A stretch of 64,000 nucleotides of DNA from assembly GCA_039707465.1 (NCBI GenBank), contig CM077643.1:40258605-40322604 (forward strand). The letters run 5' to 3'. The position numbers were made by a program, and so were the translations under genes. Source of the DNA: Rhabdophis nuchalis (Eukaryota > Chordata > Lepidosauria > Squamata > Natricidae). Every line of letters starts with the position of its first letter. Positions within the stretch are counted from its first letter, which is position 1. Under the pieces are notes generated by a model. It had not been told where the DNA came from. It did no database searches and saw only the letters and a program-made list of their open reading frames with translations. Shown in pieces: positions 54,862-64,000 of this stretch.

Positions 54862-55235
54862 AAGTGATGGCAAACCTTTTTTGGCTCGCATGCCAAACGC
54901 GGGGGGAACGCAGGGGGGTCGTGCGTGGGCGTGCCACACCCATAATGCTATGTGTGTGACCCCCTGCTTTTGGTGTGCTTTTTTCACCCTCCCCAGGCTC
55001 CAGAGGCTTTCTAGGATCCTGGGGAGGTTGAAAACAGCCTCCCCTCCCCACCTCCAGAGGCTTCAGGAGCTTCCCTGAAGCCTCCAGAGGGCAAAAAACG
55101 GCCTCAAAAGAAGGCCCAAATCAGCTGACCAGCACACAGATGCGCACTAGTGCTGACTGAGCAATGCCTCACGTGCCCTAAGAAATGGTTCCGCGTGCCA
55201 CCTGTGGCACATGTGCCATAGGTTCGCCATCACTG
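54862..55235. mobile_element. hAT non-autonomous element with exact 8-bp TSD
   Basis: Ends AAGTGATGGCAAACC and GGTTCGCCATCACTG are inverted repeats (first base changed). GTCTATAC flanks both sides (54854-54861, 55236-55243). It is the complete reference for fragments at 708 and 8955. Confidence 0.92.
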
Positions 55236-55243
55236 GTCTATAC

Positions 55244-55335
55244 TACTAAATTTTGTACTAGCTGAATGCTCTGCCCATGTAGAGCATGTTACAGTAGTCC
55301 AACCTGACCAGGCTATTAATGACTGTGAATGGACA
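55244..55335 (-). pseudogene. Old L2-like LINE fragment, right of hAT
   Basis: 'gctctgcccatgtagagcatgttacagtagtcc' is the decayed reverse of the SRLDYCN.LYMG region. Confidence 0.5.
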
Positions 55336-55420
55336 CTTTCTATAGTTTTCTTGACAAAAAGTATAGAAGTAATTTGCAACTGTCTTCCTCTGAATTAATT
55401 TTTGGGATTTCTACCCTAGC

Positions 55421-55785
55421 ATAAATGGGACACAGTGGCTGGGTGGCTAAAATGCTGACCTTGTTGATCAAAAGGTCGGCAGTTTGGCGATTTGCATCCC
55501 TAGCCCCACATAACAGAGTGAGCTCCCGTTACTTATCCCAGCTTCTGCCAACCTAGCAGTTCAAAAGCATTTAAAAATGCAAATAGAAAAATAGGAACCA
55601 CCTTTGGTGGCAAGGTAACAGTGCTCTGTGCACCTTCAGCATTTAGTCATGCCAGTCGCATGACCACGGAGACGTCTTCGGACAGCACTGGCTCTTCAGC
55701 TTTGAAACTGAGATGAGCACCACCCCCTAGAGTCAGGAATGACTAGCACATATGTGCGAGGGGAACCTTTACCTTTACCTTTTTC
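55421..55785 (+). mobile_element. Sauria SINE, nearly full length
   Basis: tRNA-type head 'tggctgggtggctaaaatgctgacc' (A box), 'aggtcggcagtttggcgatttgcatcc' (B box), body 'ataggaaccacctttggtggcaagg', and a BovB-like 3' part 'gaatgactagcacatatgtgcg' ending in ACCTTT repeats. The 3' end of Sauria SINEs is known to be shared with BovB LINEs, which fits the BovB remnant at 61340. Confidence 0.88.
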
Positions 55786-56970
55786 TCTAACATAAAGCTC
55801 TGGGATATCCCTTCCCTTTCAGAAGTACTAACTGGATTTAATCTTCCTTAGTTTCAGAATTCATACCAGGTAGTTCAGATCCCACAATCTTGCCTTTCTG
55901 GTACAGGAGTAAAATCTTAGTAAGATTTAGCCTTCCTTCAAAGCCAGAAAATCCATTTGAGGTGTAGAGACCAAGAAAACTGTCAGGTGTGACCTTTTCT
56001 CCTTTTCCATTTTTGTTTGCTTCATTCTGTTGCCATGTCAGTTTGCATTTGTTTTTTTCTTTAACTCTGGAAATTCCTACACATTTTTCTTCACATTCCC
56101 CCCCCCCCCCCCCAGAGTCGATGTGCATCTTAGAATCTATTTCCGCACACTATGTTTTGCATAGAATTTTCATTTAATGTATAGCACTTTATTTTGTTAA
56201 CATCTTTCCTGTATAAGAAGTTTCTGTTTTCTAATACAGAAGGAGAGGGGGAGGCAGTAGTGTTCCCCATGTTCAGCTGGGCGGGGAAATCTGTATTTTT
56301 CATGTTGATTGACACAGTCGAGACAACTGATGCATATCTTTCCCAACCCTATAAATCTAATTTTTTTGTCGTTGCTGTAAAATTTTTTATTGGTTTTATA
56401 ACATTTATAGGAAAAGGGGTATATAGGTATATAGAAAATTTTGGTAGCTCCCATGCTGGCAGTAGAACCCCCCCCCCCACATCCCACAGGTTTACAATTT
56501 TAAGTGCAACATACAAAGGATAAGCATATACAGAGTTCTTACTTTATATCAACCGTATGTTCAATCCTTTCTTTCTTTGCCATTTTCAAAAATATTTCAA
56601 ATACAATTACTTTTGTGACCTGAGCCTTGTCGATATTGCTCCCTCCTCCTTGTCCCCAGGTGGAGGTATAGTCCCTCCCATCCCCATATCTTGCATTTTG
56701 TTGCTCTTTTCACCGCCCCCGCTATCTTTGTCTCCTAGAAGGGAAGAATGTTTTTTAATAAAGGCTTCTACCTCATTTACTGTCTTAATTCTAATCTAAT
56801 ATTTTGTTGCAAAACTATGCCAAAAAATCTAGAAAAGTGAAAATATTGGCATATAATGTTTTGTGTTGATTCAGGATGTATAGATTTGTTATGTTTGCAT
56901 TAAAGGAAAACCAAATATGTTTTCCCCCTCCTTAAATATATATTGGATTACTACAGGTATGAGATCTTAA
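55786..56970. other. Stretch without recognised gene or repeat
   Basis: Includes a C16 run at 56099-56114 and AT-rich sequence. Frames up to 109 codons have no recognisable domain. Confidence 0.4.
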
Positions 56971-56974
56971 TACA

Positions 56975-57985
56975 GGTATGAGTATGCAGTGGAGTCCCCC
57001 AAGGCTCTGTTTTAGGCCCAGTACTCTTTAACATCTTCATCAACGATTTGGATGAGGGGATAAATGGGGAACTCATCAAATTTGCAGACGACACCAAGCT
57101 GGCAGGAATAGCCAACACTCCAGAAGATAGACTTAAGATACAGAAGGATCTAGACAAACTTGAACATTGGGCACTATCTAATAAAATGAAATTCAACTGT
57201 GAAAAAAGTAAGGTCCTACATATAGGCAAGAAAAACCAAATGCACAAGTACAGTATAGGTGGTACCTTGCTCAATAGTAGCAACTGTGAGAGGGATCTAG
57301 GAATCCTAGTGGACAACCATTTAAATATGAGCCAGCAGTGTGCAGCAGCCGCCAAAAAAGCCAATGCAGTTCTAGGCTGCATAAACAGAGGGATAGAATC
57401 TAGATCACGTGAAGTGTTAATGCCACTGTATAGTGCCTTGGTAAGGCCACACTTGGAATACTGCATACAGTTTTGGTCGCCACGATGTAGAAAAGACGTG
57501 GAGACTCTGGAAAGAGTGCAGAGAAGAGCAACCAAGATGATTAGGGAACTGGAGACTAAAACATATGAAGAACGGCTGCAGGAGCTGGGTATGTCTAGTT
57601 TGATGAAGAGAAGGACCAGGGGAGACATGATAGCAATGTTCCGATATCTCAGAGGGTGCCACAAAGAAGAGGGAGCCAAACTATTCTCCAAGGCACCTGG
57701 GGGCAGGACAAGAAGCAATGGGTGGAAACTAATCAAGGAGAGAAGCAACTTAGAATTAAGGAGAAATTTCCTGACAGTTAGAACAATTAACCTCTGGAAC
57801 AGCTTGCCTCCAGAAGTTGTGAATGCCCCAACCCTAGAAGTCTTTAAAAAGATGTTAGATAGCCATTTGTCTGAAATGGTATAAGGTTCCTGCCCACGCA
57901 GGGGGTTGGACTAGAAGACCTACAAGGTCCCTTCCAACTCTGCTATTGTATTGTATTGTATTGTATTGTATTGTATTGTATCTAT
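56975..57985 (+). mobile_element. CR1 LINE, 5'-truncated, intact C-terminal frame
   Basis: Begins in the RT at [16 protein letters not shown] and runs to the CR1 3' end 'gttggactagaagacctac', 'ccaactctgctattg' and a TATTG repeat. Confidence 0.88.
57048..57884 (+). CDS. CR1 reverse transcriptase, C-terminal part
   Basis: 278 codons uninterrupted, open upstream to about 56980. FADDTKLAG carries the catalytic Asp pair; then DLGILVDNHLNMSQQC, YCIQFWSPRCRKDVETLERV, MIRELETKTYEERLQELGMS, RRTRGDMIAMFRYLRG, LFSKAPGGRTRSNGWKL and HLSEMV-stop. Lack of damage suggests recent insertion. It lacks endonuclease and most RT, so it is inactive. The first codon used is within open frame and not a true start. 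Confidence 0.88.
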   Translation: MDEGINGELIKFADDTKLAGIANTPEDRLKIQKDLDKLEHWALSNKMKFNCEKSKVLHIGKKNQMHKYSIGGTLLNSSNCERDLGILVDNHLNMSQQCAAAAKKANAVLGCINRGIESRSREVLMPLYSALVRPHLEYCIQFWSPRCRKDVETLERVQRRATKMIRELETKTYEERLQELGMSSLMKRRTRGDMIAMFRYLRGCHKEEGAKLFSKAPGGRTRSNGWKLIKERSNLELRRNFLTVRTINLWNSLPPEVVNAPTLEVFKKMLDSHLSEMV

Positions 57986-58420
57986 TTCAAACGATCTATT
58001 TCGAATCTCTTCATTATCCCTATCCAGCTTCAACCTTTTTCTTCCTATTCTGATTAAAACCACAAGGTATTAAAACATTTTGATTTTTGGATAGTTGCAA
58101 AGCCATAATGCATTATTCAGAAACATTCAAGGTGTGAATAAGATGTTAGTGTAATCATGTGGGTAAGGTAAGGTGGTTTGCATCTCTGAGCTATGTGTAG
58201 TCGCCTTCTGTTGTAGAATTTTTTCACACTGTGTTTTCTGTGTATGGTGATTATAATTATGCCATTAAGTGATTATGATTATTATCTTAAGGTAATAACA
58301 CTCACAACGGAAAACAAAACAGATCCCCAATCTGCTCATTTCTGCAAAACAGCATTCCTTAATGCAATGTCCTTCTGCACAGAGGGAGAAGACAAAGATG
58401 TTACATAGATGTGCAAAATA
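57986..58420. other. Stretch without recognised gene or repeat
   Basis: No supported feature. Confidence 0.4.
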
Positions 58421-58424
58421 AATT

Positions 58425-58885
58425 AAAAAAGGATGTTGAGACTCTAGAAAAAGTGCAGAGAGGAGCAACCAAGATGATTAGGGGACTGAAGACTAAAACA
58501 GTTGCAGGAACTGGGCATGGCTAGTCTAGTGAAGAGAAGGACCTCGGGAGACATGATAGCAATCTTCCAATATTTGAAGGGCTGCCACAGAGGGGGGGGG
58601 GGGTTCAAGCTATTTTCCAAGGCACCTGAAGGCCAGACAAGGAATAATGGATGGAAACTGATCAAGGAGAGATTCAACCTAGAAATAAGGAGACATTTTC
58701 TGACAGTGAGAGCAATCAACCAATGGAACAGCTTGCCTTGTTGTGAGGGCTTCATCACTGGAAGTTTTCAAGAAGAGACTGGATTGCCATTTGTCAGGAA
58801 TTGGGTAGGGTCTCCTGTTTGGGCAAGCGGTTGGACTAGAAGACCTACAAGGTCTCTTCCAACTCTGTTAATCTGTTGAAACTGA
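58425..58885 (+). mobile_element. CR1 LINE 3' fragment (different subfamily)
   Basis: LQELGMASLVKRRTSGDMIA, IFQYLKGCHR, then after a G10 run LFSKAPEGQTRNNGWKLIKE, RFNLEIRRHFLTVRAINQW, ending in 'ggttggactagaagacctac'. Closer to the 48843 copy in its shorter 3' end. Confidence 0.8.
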
Positions 58886-59049
58886 TGTGATTTGGTGATA
58901 AGGCCCGGGACAAATTTAGAGAATTCCACAAACCCAGTGAGATTTAACAAACTTTACAGCAAGGATACTAACATCCTATCCCAGGTTTTCTGTTCAACTC
59001 CTTAGCTGAAAAAAATAGCACAAGGAGTTCCACTCCACTTAGAACAATA

Positions 59050-59333
59050 CTGGTAGAATCCCCAGCACCTCATAATGAAGCAAGCTCCCATTACTTGTCC
59101 CAGCTTCTGCCAACCTAGCAGTTTGAAAGCATGTAAAATGCAAGTAGAAAAATAGGAACCACCTTTGGTGGGAAGGTAACAGCGTTCTGTGGGCTTTTGG
59201 CATTTCATCATGCCGGCCACATGACCACAGAAATGTCTTTGGACAGTGCTGGTTTTCGGCTTTGAGATGAGCACCACCCCCTAGAGTTGGGAACAACTAG
59301 CACATATGTGTGAAGGGAACCTTTACCTTTACC
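59050..59333 (+). mobile_element. Sauria SINE, head missing
   Basis: 'agctcccattacttgtcccagc', 'aaataggaaccacctttggtgg', 'agcaccaccccctagagttgg' and ACCTTT repeats at the end. Confidence 0.85.
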
Positions 59334-59400
59334 ATAATCCCTTCATTAAGTACCATTATAACTTTCACTGAACAAATGTTTATAACTTGAGGACTAGTTG
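59334..59400. mobile_element. TA-family DNA transposon fragment
   Basis: 'taccattataactttcactg' and 'tataacttgaggactagttgta' resemble the 21612 family's right end. Confidence 0.4.
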
Positions 59401-60384
59401 TAGTCATATTTCTAATGCATTGAATTAATAAAGTTCTCCTTTATAGATATAAACGCTTCCCTTTCCTGTTATGCCACTATCAAAAGCCTAGTTCCAACCA
59501 TCAGGGAAATACTGTGGGAATAAAAGTTCAGTAAAGTTGAAATAATATTTCAAGAGCCGTTGATAAATTGCCACCTTGAGCTTTGCATGAGTAGATAGTT
59601 CTATCTCTTTTCTTGCTCTCCTTTGCTCCACAGATTGACCTTAATGCGCTTCTGATTCCTTCCTGATGTATTACAGATATTTTTTTTGATGGGGCACACA
59701 ATTGGGTTAGATGCAGGAAAATGGAATATGAAGCATGTATGTTTATATCCATCAAGGCTATTTTTCTCTGTGAGTTGGAAAGTCTTGAACCATTAATAGC
59801 ACTTTCTATTCAGAAAGAAGACAATAAATCTCAGATGTGCCTTAAACCAAACTGATAAAACTAAAACTAAGTAACTTAAAAGGAATCCCTGGAAACAGAG
59901 AGGAACCATGTGCCCTAGGTATTCCAATCTTGCAAAGGTCATTATAGGCCACAGAATCCACCTGCCCCCGAAGGTTATGCAATGGCTAGGCCATGTAGGA
60001 ATTTATGACCCATCAGCATGAAGTGCTAGAAACAGGAAGCAATTAGAGTGAGAATGGGCAGAAAGATGCCTTAAATGTTGAAACAGCAACTTCTTCAAAT
60101 CCTTTTATAACACAGGTTTCTATTTCCCAAAGTTTTTTAAAAAAAGGAACTACTTGTCAGAATATTCATGAATTGGCAGAGATATGGTAACAAGGTGAGC
60201 CAATGAATAGGCATGATAACAGGTCAGCCAATGGGGCTTGTTTGGAAAATAGAAACTTAAGTTTGGGATGTGGGTGTGGCTTAACTGCAGCTCTGAGAGC
60301 TGTGCAAAAGGAAACAGAAACTAAACCAGTCTGGACTTGTCTGCTGATCTGAACTGAAACTGTTCTCTACTATTGGTATTGTAT
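59401..60384. other. Stretch without recognised gene or repeat
   Basis: No supported feature. Confidence 0.4.
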
Positions 60385-60430
60385 ATACGATATATACATA
60401 TATACACATGCACACACACATATACAATAT
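60385..60430. repeat. AT/AC microsatellite
   Basis: Mixed TATACA and CACA repeats directly before the CR1 3' end. Confidence 0.7.
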
Positions 60431-60990
60431 ACAATAGCAGAGTTGGAAGGGACCTTGTAGGTCTTCTAGTCCAACCCCCTGCATGGGCAGGAACCTTATA
60501 CCATTTCAGACAAATGGCTATCTAACATCTTTTTAAAGGCTTCCAGGATTGGGGCATTCACAACTTCTGGAGGCAAGCTGTTCCAGAGGTTAATTGTTCT
60601 AACTGTCAGGAAATTTCTCCTTAGTTCTAATTTGCTTCTCTCCTTGATTAGTTTCCACCCATTGCTTCTTGTCCTACCCCCAGGTGCCTTGGAGAATAGT
60701 TTGGCTCCCTCTTCTTTGAGGCACCCTCTGAGATATCGGAACACTGCTATCATGTCTCCCCTGGTCCTTCTCTTCATCAAACTAATCTCCAGTTCCCTAA
60801 TCATCTTGGTTGCCCTTCTCTGCACTCTTTCCAGAGTCTCCACGTCTTTTCTACATCGTGGCGACCAAAACTCTATGCAGTATTCCAAGTGTGGCCTTAC
60901 CAAGGCACTATACAGTGGCATTAACACTTCACGTGATTTAGATTCTATCCCTCTGTTTATGCAGCCTAGAACTGTGTTGGCTTTTTTGAC
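60431..60990 (-). mobile_element. CR1 LINE 3' fragment
   Basis: Minus-strand frame 60927-60496 (143 codons): MPLYSALVRPHLEYCIEFWS, RVQRRATKMIRELEISLMKR (about 17 codons deleted here compared with 57048), FRYLRGCLKEEGAKLFSKAP and HLSEMV-stop. The deletion keeps the frame. Confidence 0.85.
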
Positions 60991-61339
60991 ATCATTTTTT
61001 GCCTGTTGTCATTTTGATGTTGTATATCAGGCACCAATAACATCAGCATTTAATTAAATCTAATTGGTTGCCTTTTTTCCAGATCTCCTTTCATTGCTCC
61101 TAAATTATTCAGGTGGACTCAAAGAGAGAGACATAGATTTTTATTTACCAAATAGGTATAACTGAAAGCAACAGCTGTGAGACGATAGTGAACATCATCT
61201 CATTACTAGGAACATATGTGGATAGTAGAATATATAAAATATTTTGCAGTCCATAGTTTTCTTGTTTTTATGTTGTAATTCCCAAACAACTAGCTCAGCA
61301 TGGCTGAAGAATAAACAAATGTGCAAAAGAAGCCTTTTT

Positions 61340-61744
61340 CAAAAATATATCTCACAATTGAAATATTAGTACTAAACAGGCCTCTCAAGGCCAAACCTAA
61401 TACTGATAAATTGTGTGGTCAAGTTCAATTTAAAATCAATAGGTCATGCAAACAAGATGTGTTGCTTGTGATTAGTGACTGGAATGCCAAAATTATTAAG
61501 GAGAAAAATATACAGTAGCTGGATTGTGAAATAGAATTTGGAAAATAGAAATGAACCAATTCATTGATGTCCTCATTGCTAACACTGTTTTGAAATAAAG
61601 TGGATGTCTAAATAGATGGATAACACCTGATGGAATATCAGATTGACCAGATTATTGCTAAAAGGAGGTGGAGGGACTCAGTTAAAGACATGGCCAGGTG
61701 CTAACTATGGAATAAATCACAATATGTTCATATGCAAGTTTCTT
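61340..61744 (+). pseudogene. RTE-BovB LINE, endonuclease fragment
   Basis: Frame reads CGQVQFKINRSCKQDVLLVI, SDWNAKIIKEK (compare the GDWNAK catalytic box of AP endonucleases, with G changed to S), and after stops QIDQIIAKRRWRDSVKDMAR then NYGINHNMF (compare the final S/TDH). Wording and order are those of BovB. It resumes at 62815. Confidence 0.6.
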
Positions 61745-62356
61745 TATTTTATTTCATCAAACATGAATTAGAAAAAGATATAAATATAAACATGATTATG
61801 AATATATGAAATAGATATAAATAAAAAGAAACATTAGGACAGGGATGGTAGGCACTTTGGTGCGCTTATGCACGCCCCTTAAAGACCTCTTAGGAATGGG
61901 GTGTGGTCAAGAGTAGACAGTCCAAGGTTAAAGTTTTGGGGGTTTGGGAAAGAAACCACAGAGTCAGATAATACATTCCAGACATTGACAACTCTGTTAT
62001 TGAAGTCGTATTTTCTGCAATCAAGTTTGGAGCGGTTTACCATAAGTTTGTATCTATTGTGTGCTCATGTGTTGTTGTGGTTGAAGCTGAAGTATTCGTT
62101 GACAAGTAGAACATTGTAGCAGATAATTATATGTACTACGCTTAGATCCGATCGAAGACAGCAAAGTTCTAAGTTGTCTAAGCCCAAAATTTCAAGTCTG
62201 ATGACATAAGGTGTTACGAGCAGAGGAGTGGAGGACTCTTCTCATGACATATCTCTGGACTCGTTTGATTGTATTAATATCTGATATGCAGTGCGGGTTC
62301 CAGACAAATGAGCTGTATTCAAGAACTGGTCTAGCAAAACTTTTGTATGCCCCAGT
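61745..62356 (-). mobile_element. CR1/L2-like LINE 3' end (second lineage), inserted in BovB
   Basis: Same family as 45418: 'aggacagggatggtaggcac', 'gaagtcgtattttctgcaatc', 'gtttgtatctattgtgtgc'. Stops and shifts break the frame. 5' truncated at 'cccagtttgcagttc'. Confidence 0.6.
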
Positions 62357-62359
62357 TTG

Positions 62360-62805
62360 CAGTTCAATGGTTTATTTATTTATTTATTTATTTTATTTGG
62401 ATTTATTGACCGCCCCCTCTCTCCGAAGAGACTCGGGGTGGTGTACAGGAATTTAAGAACATATACATATAACAAATTATAAATAATTAAAACTAATTTA
62501 AATATTTTACCCTGTGTTAAAAAGTACCATGTTTAAATTTATATCGTAAAAACCCGATTGGTAATATTTACTAAAACTAGGCTGGTACGGTAGGTTAGGC
62601 CAGGCCGGCCTGCTGGAAAAGATGGGTCTTTAATTGTTGACGGAAGAAGCGGAGGTCCGTGATAGATCTAAGTTCGGGGGGTAGGTCATTCCAGAGGGTT
62701 TGGCCCGCCACAGAGAAGGCCCTTCCCCTGGATGCCACCTGTTTGCATTGCCAGGTGGACGGCACCCTCTCTGTGTGAGCGAATCGGTCGAAGGGATGTT
62801 TGCAG
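62360..62805 (-). mobile_element. L2 LINE 3' fragment, inserted in BovB or its neighbour LINE
   Basis: Inverted TTTAT tail, 'gaccgccccctctctccg', 'gactcggggtggtgtacagg', and the reverse of VAGPTLWNDLPP-type coding ('aggtcattccagaggg'). Confidence 0.8.
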
Positions 62806-62814
62806 TTTCAGGAA

Positions 62815-63353
62815 GAGGAGGACAATTCAGGTTTCCACAATGTGACCTAGAGCACATACCCAACATTTTCAAGGAAAACATCAGAAATCATGCTAAAGTA
62901 CTGAATCTATTGATACAGAATCAGAGAAACTGTGGCATGACTTAAATAATTTGTTAAGTATGAATATGAAAAGAGACCGCCAAAAATAAGGAAAGCAAAC
63001 TGGATATCACTTAAAAAGCATAGAAATTGCCAAGAAGAGCAGAGAAGTCAAAGCCAAAAAAGACAATAGTCTCAGGAAGGAACTTAACAACAATTTCAGA
63101 GAACTGCTAAAAGAAACAAGAGCCAGTACTATTACAATATCTGTAAAGACATGGAAAATAGAAAAAGATATGGGAATACATGGAAAGTTTTCCAAAAGAG
63201 TGTCAGAATAGTTCAACCTTGAATTGGTGTGCTAAAGGACAACTAAATAATTGATTAAAAATATCAAAGATAGATGGAGGGAATTTACTGAAATACTATA
63301 CAGCAGAGATGTCAACATTGACATCATAGAAGACATTCCCTACTTAAAAGAAT
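62815..63353 (+). pseudogene. RTE-BovB LINE, segment between endonuclease and RT
   Basis: With shifts and stops: FRFPQCDLEHIPNIFKENIR, NHAKVLNLLIQNQRNCGM, KSIEIAKKSREVKAKKD, YNICKDMENRKRYGNTWKVF, IKDRWREFTEILYSRDVNID and DIIEDIPYLKESLV. This matches the BovB linker (KRW.EYTEELY, EPDI) in order. It breaks off at 63355 before the RT. Confidence 0.6.
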
Positions 63354-64000
63354 CACTAGTTTAGGGGGTACCAGGGAGGGGGGAGGGTATAGACAGGTAG
63401 AGACGGATAAGGAAAGAGAGGGCCAGGCCAGCAGGTGACGGAGGGAAGCGGAAGGATCCGTTAGGGGGGGGGGGGAAATACGAGTCATCCCGGTGGAGGG
63501 CACTTCTATCCAGAAGGTCGTGGGGAGAGGCAGGTCCGAGGGGAGACAAGTTCTATCCTCCCGGTTGAGGGCACAGAACCGTTGGTTGCAAACGGTGAAG
63601 TGCCACAACCCCCGCAGGCTAGGTGGTCAGGGAGTACAGAGCCATGGCCTGCGACTGATGTTTTGCAACGCCAGGTCCGTGGTCAACAAAGCCCCCCTCG
63701 TCCATGACCTTGTGTCTGAGGGGGAGCCGGACCTGGTAGGAATTGCGGAGACCTGGTTGGGCCACGAGGGTGGACTTCCCCTCGTTGAAATATGCCCACC
63801 AGGTTACCGCGCTTTTCATCAGCCCTGGGCCCTAGATAGGGGTGGTGGGGTAGCGGTTATTGTTAGGGAAGGTCTGGAGCTGAGAGAGACCATTGTGCCA
63901 CAGACCACCGGTTGTGAGTCCCTCTGCGTGAAGTGGGGCCTAGGGAGGCAGTTGGGCTTGCTGGTTGTATACCTGGCTCCCCGCTATGTAGCAGCAGCCC
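63354..64000 (+). CDS. L2 LINE 5' part, running off the window
   Basis: One frame is open from about 63475 to the last base. It includes [89 protein letters not shown] and VVYLAPRY, i.e. the first half of the AP endonuclease. No damage is seen. GC-rich sequence before it may be 5' UTR. Whether the whole element is intact depends on sequence beyond the window. Confidence 0.8.

Noticed and set aside
57048..57748. 265-codon minus-strand frame opposite the CR1 RT
   Set aside because: Antisense shadow: the plus strand carries the FADDTKLAG catalytic box and the conserved CR1 C-terminus.

Overview
This window reads as repeat-dense, non-coding DNA from a squamate reptile, most likely a snake. The lineage call rests on the mix of repeats: Sauria-type SINEs ending in ACCTTT repeats, RTE-BovB fragments, several L2-clade and CR1 LINE copies, Penelope-like elements (PLEs) with GIY-YIG endonucleases, a DIRS-type tyrosine-recombinase retroelement, hAT and TA-flanked DNA transposons, and long AT, GAAA, CTTT, AAT and GT microsatellites. 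I found no confident host protein-coding gene and no rRNA or tRNA gene. One possible exon-like open frame (40459-40901) is flagged with low confidence.

Layout. 1-11.4 kb is dominated by at least three PLE families (called A, B and C here): a 5'-truncated family A copy with inverted ends, cut by a TA-flanked transposon (1231-3245); a field of inverted terminal fragments separated by (TA)n (3160-3823); a nearly complete minus-strand family B copy with one frameshift (4066-6907); a family C 3' end (6908-7445); and a snap-back pair of family C copies (10078-11335). 11.5-18.5 kb is a pile-up of L2 LINE copies, including one whose reading frame is broken by a single TGG-to-TAG change. 18.5-33 kb holds SINEs, hAT elements with exact 8-bp target duplications, a solo LTR (21973-22515), further L2 copies and old LINE remnants. 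33.0-34.4 kb is an internally deleted DIRS element that keeps both inverted repeats, the internal complementary region and most of its recombinase. 35.7-39.4 kb has a second solo LTR beside a nearly full-length L2. 40-61 kb is sparser: CR1 copies, SINEs, hAT elements, a poly(A)-tailed insertion with a 15-bp duplication, and a 215-bp-arm inverted repeat. 61.3-64 kb contains a decayed BovB element split by two later LINE insertions, then the 5' half of a plus-strand L2 that runs off the window end.

How the parts relate. The window records layered insertions: L2 into SINE, hAT into CR1, hAT into old L2, hAT into a Rex1-like LINE, TA-element into PLE, and CR1-like plus L2 into BovB. The most interesting signal is in the PLE termini. 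Each HHR-bearing terminus carries a hammerhead-ribozyme-like core (CTGANGA, a 6-bp stem, GAAA, then NGTH) whose stem changes in a compensatory way between families. The same bases also begin an open frame with conserved residues (M..EI.SKR...TRE..R), so ribozyme and protein start appear to overlap.
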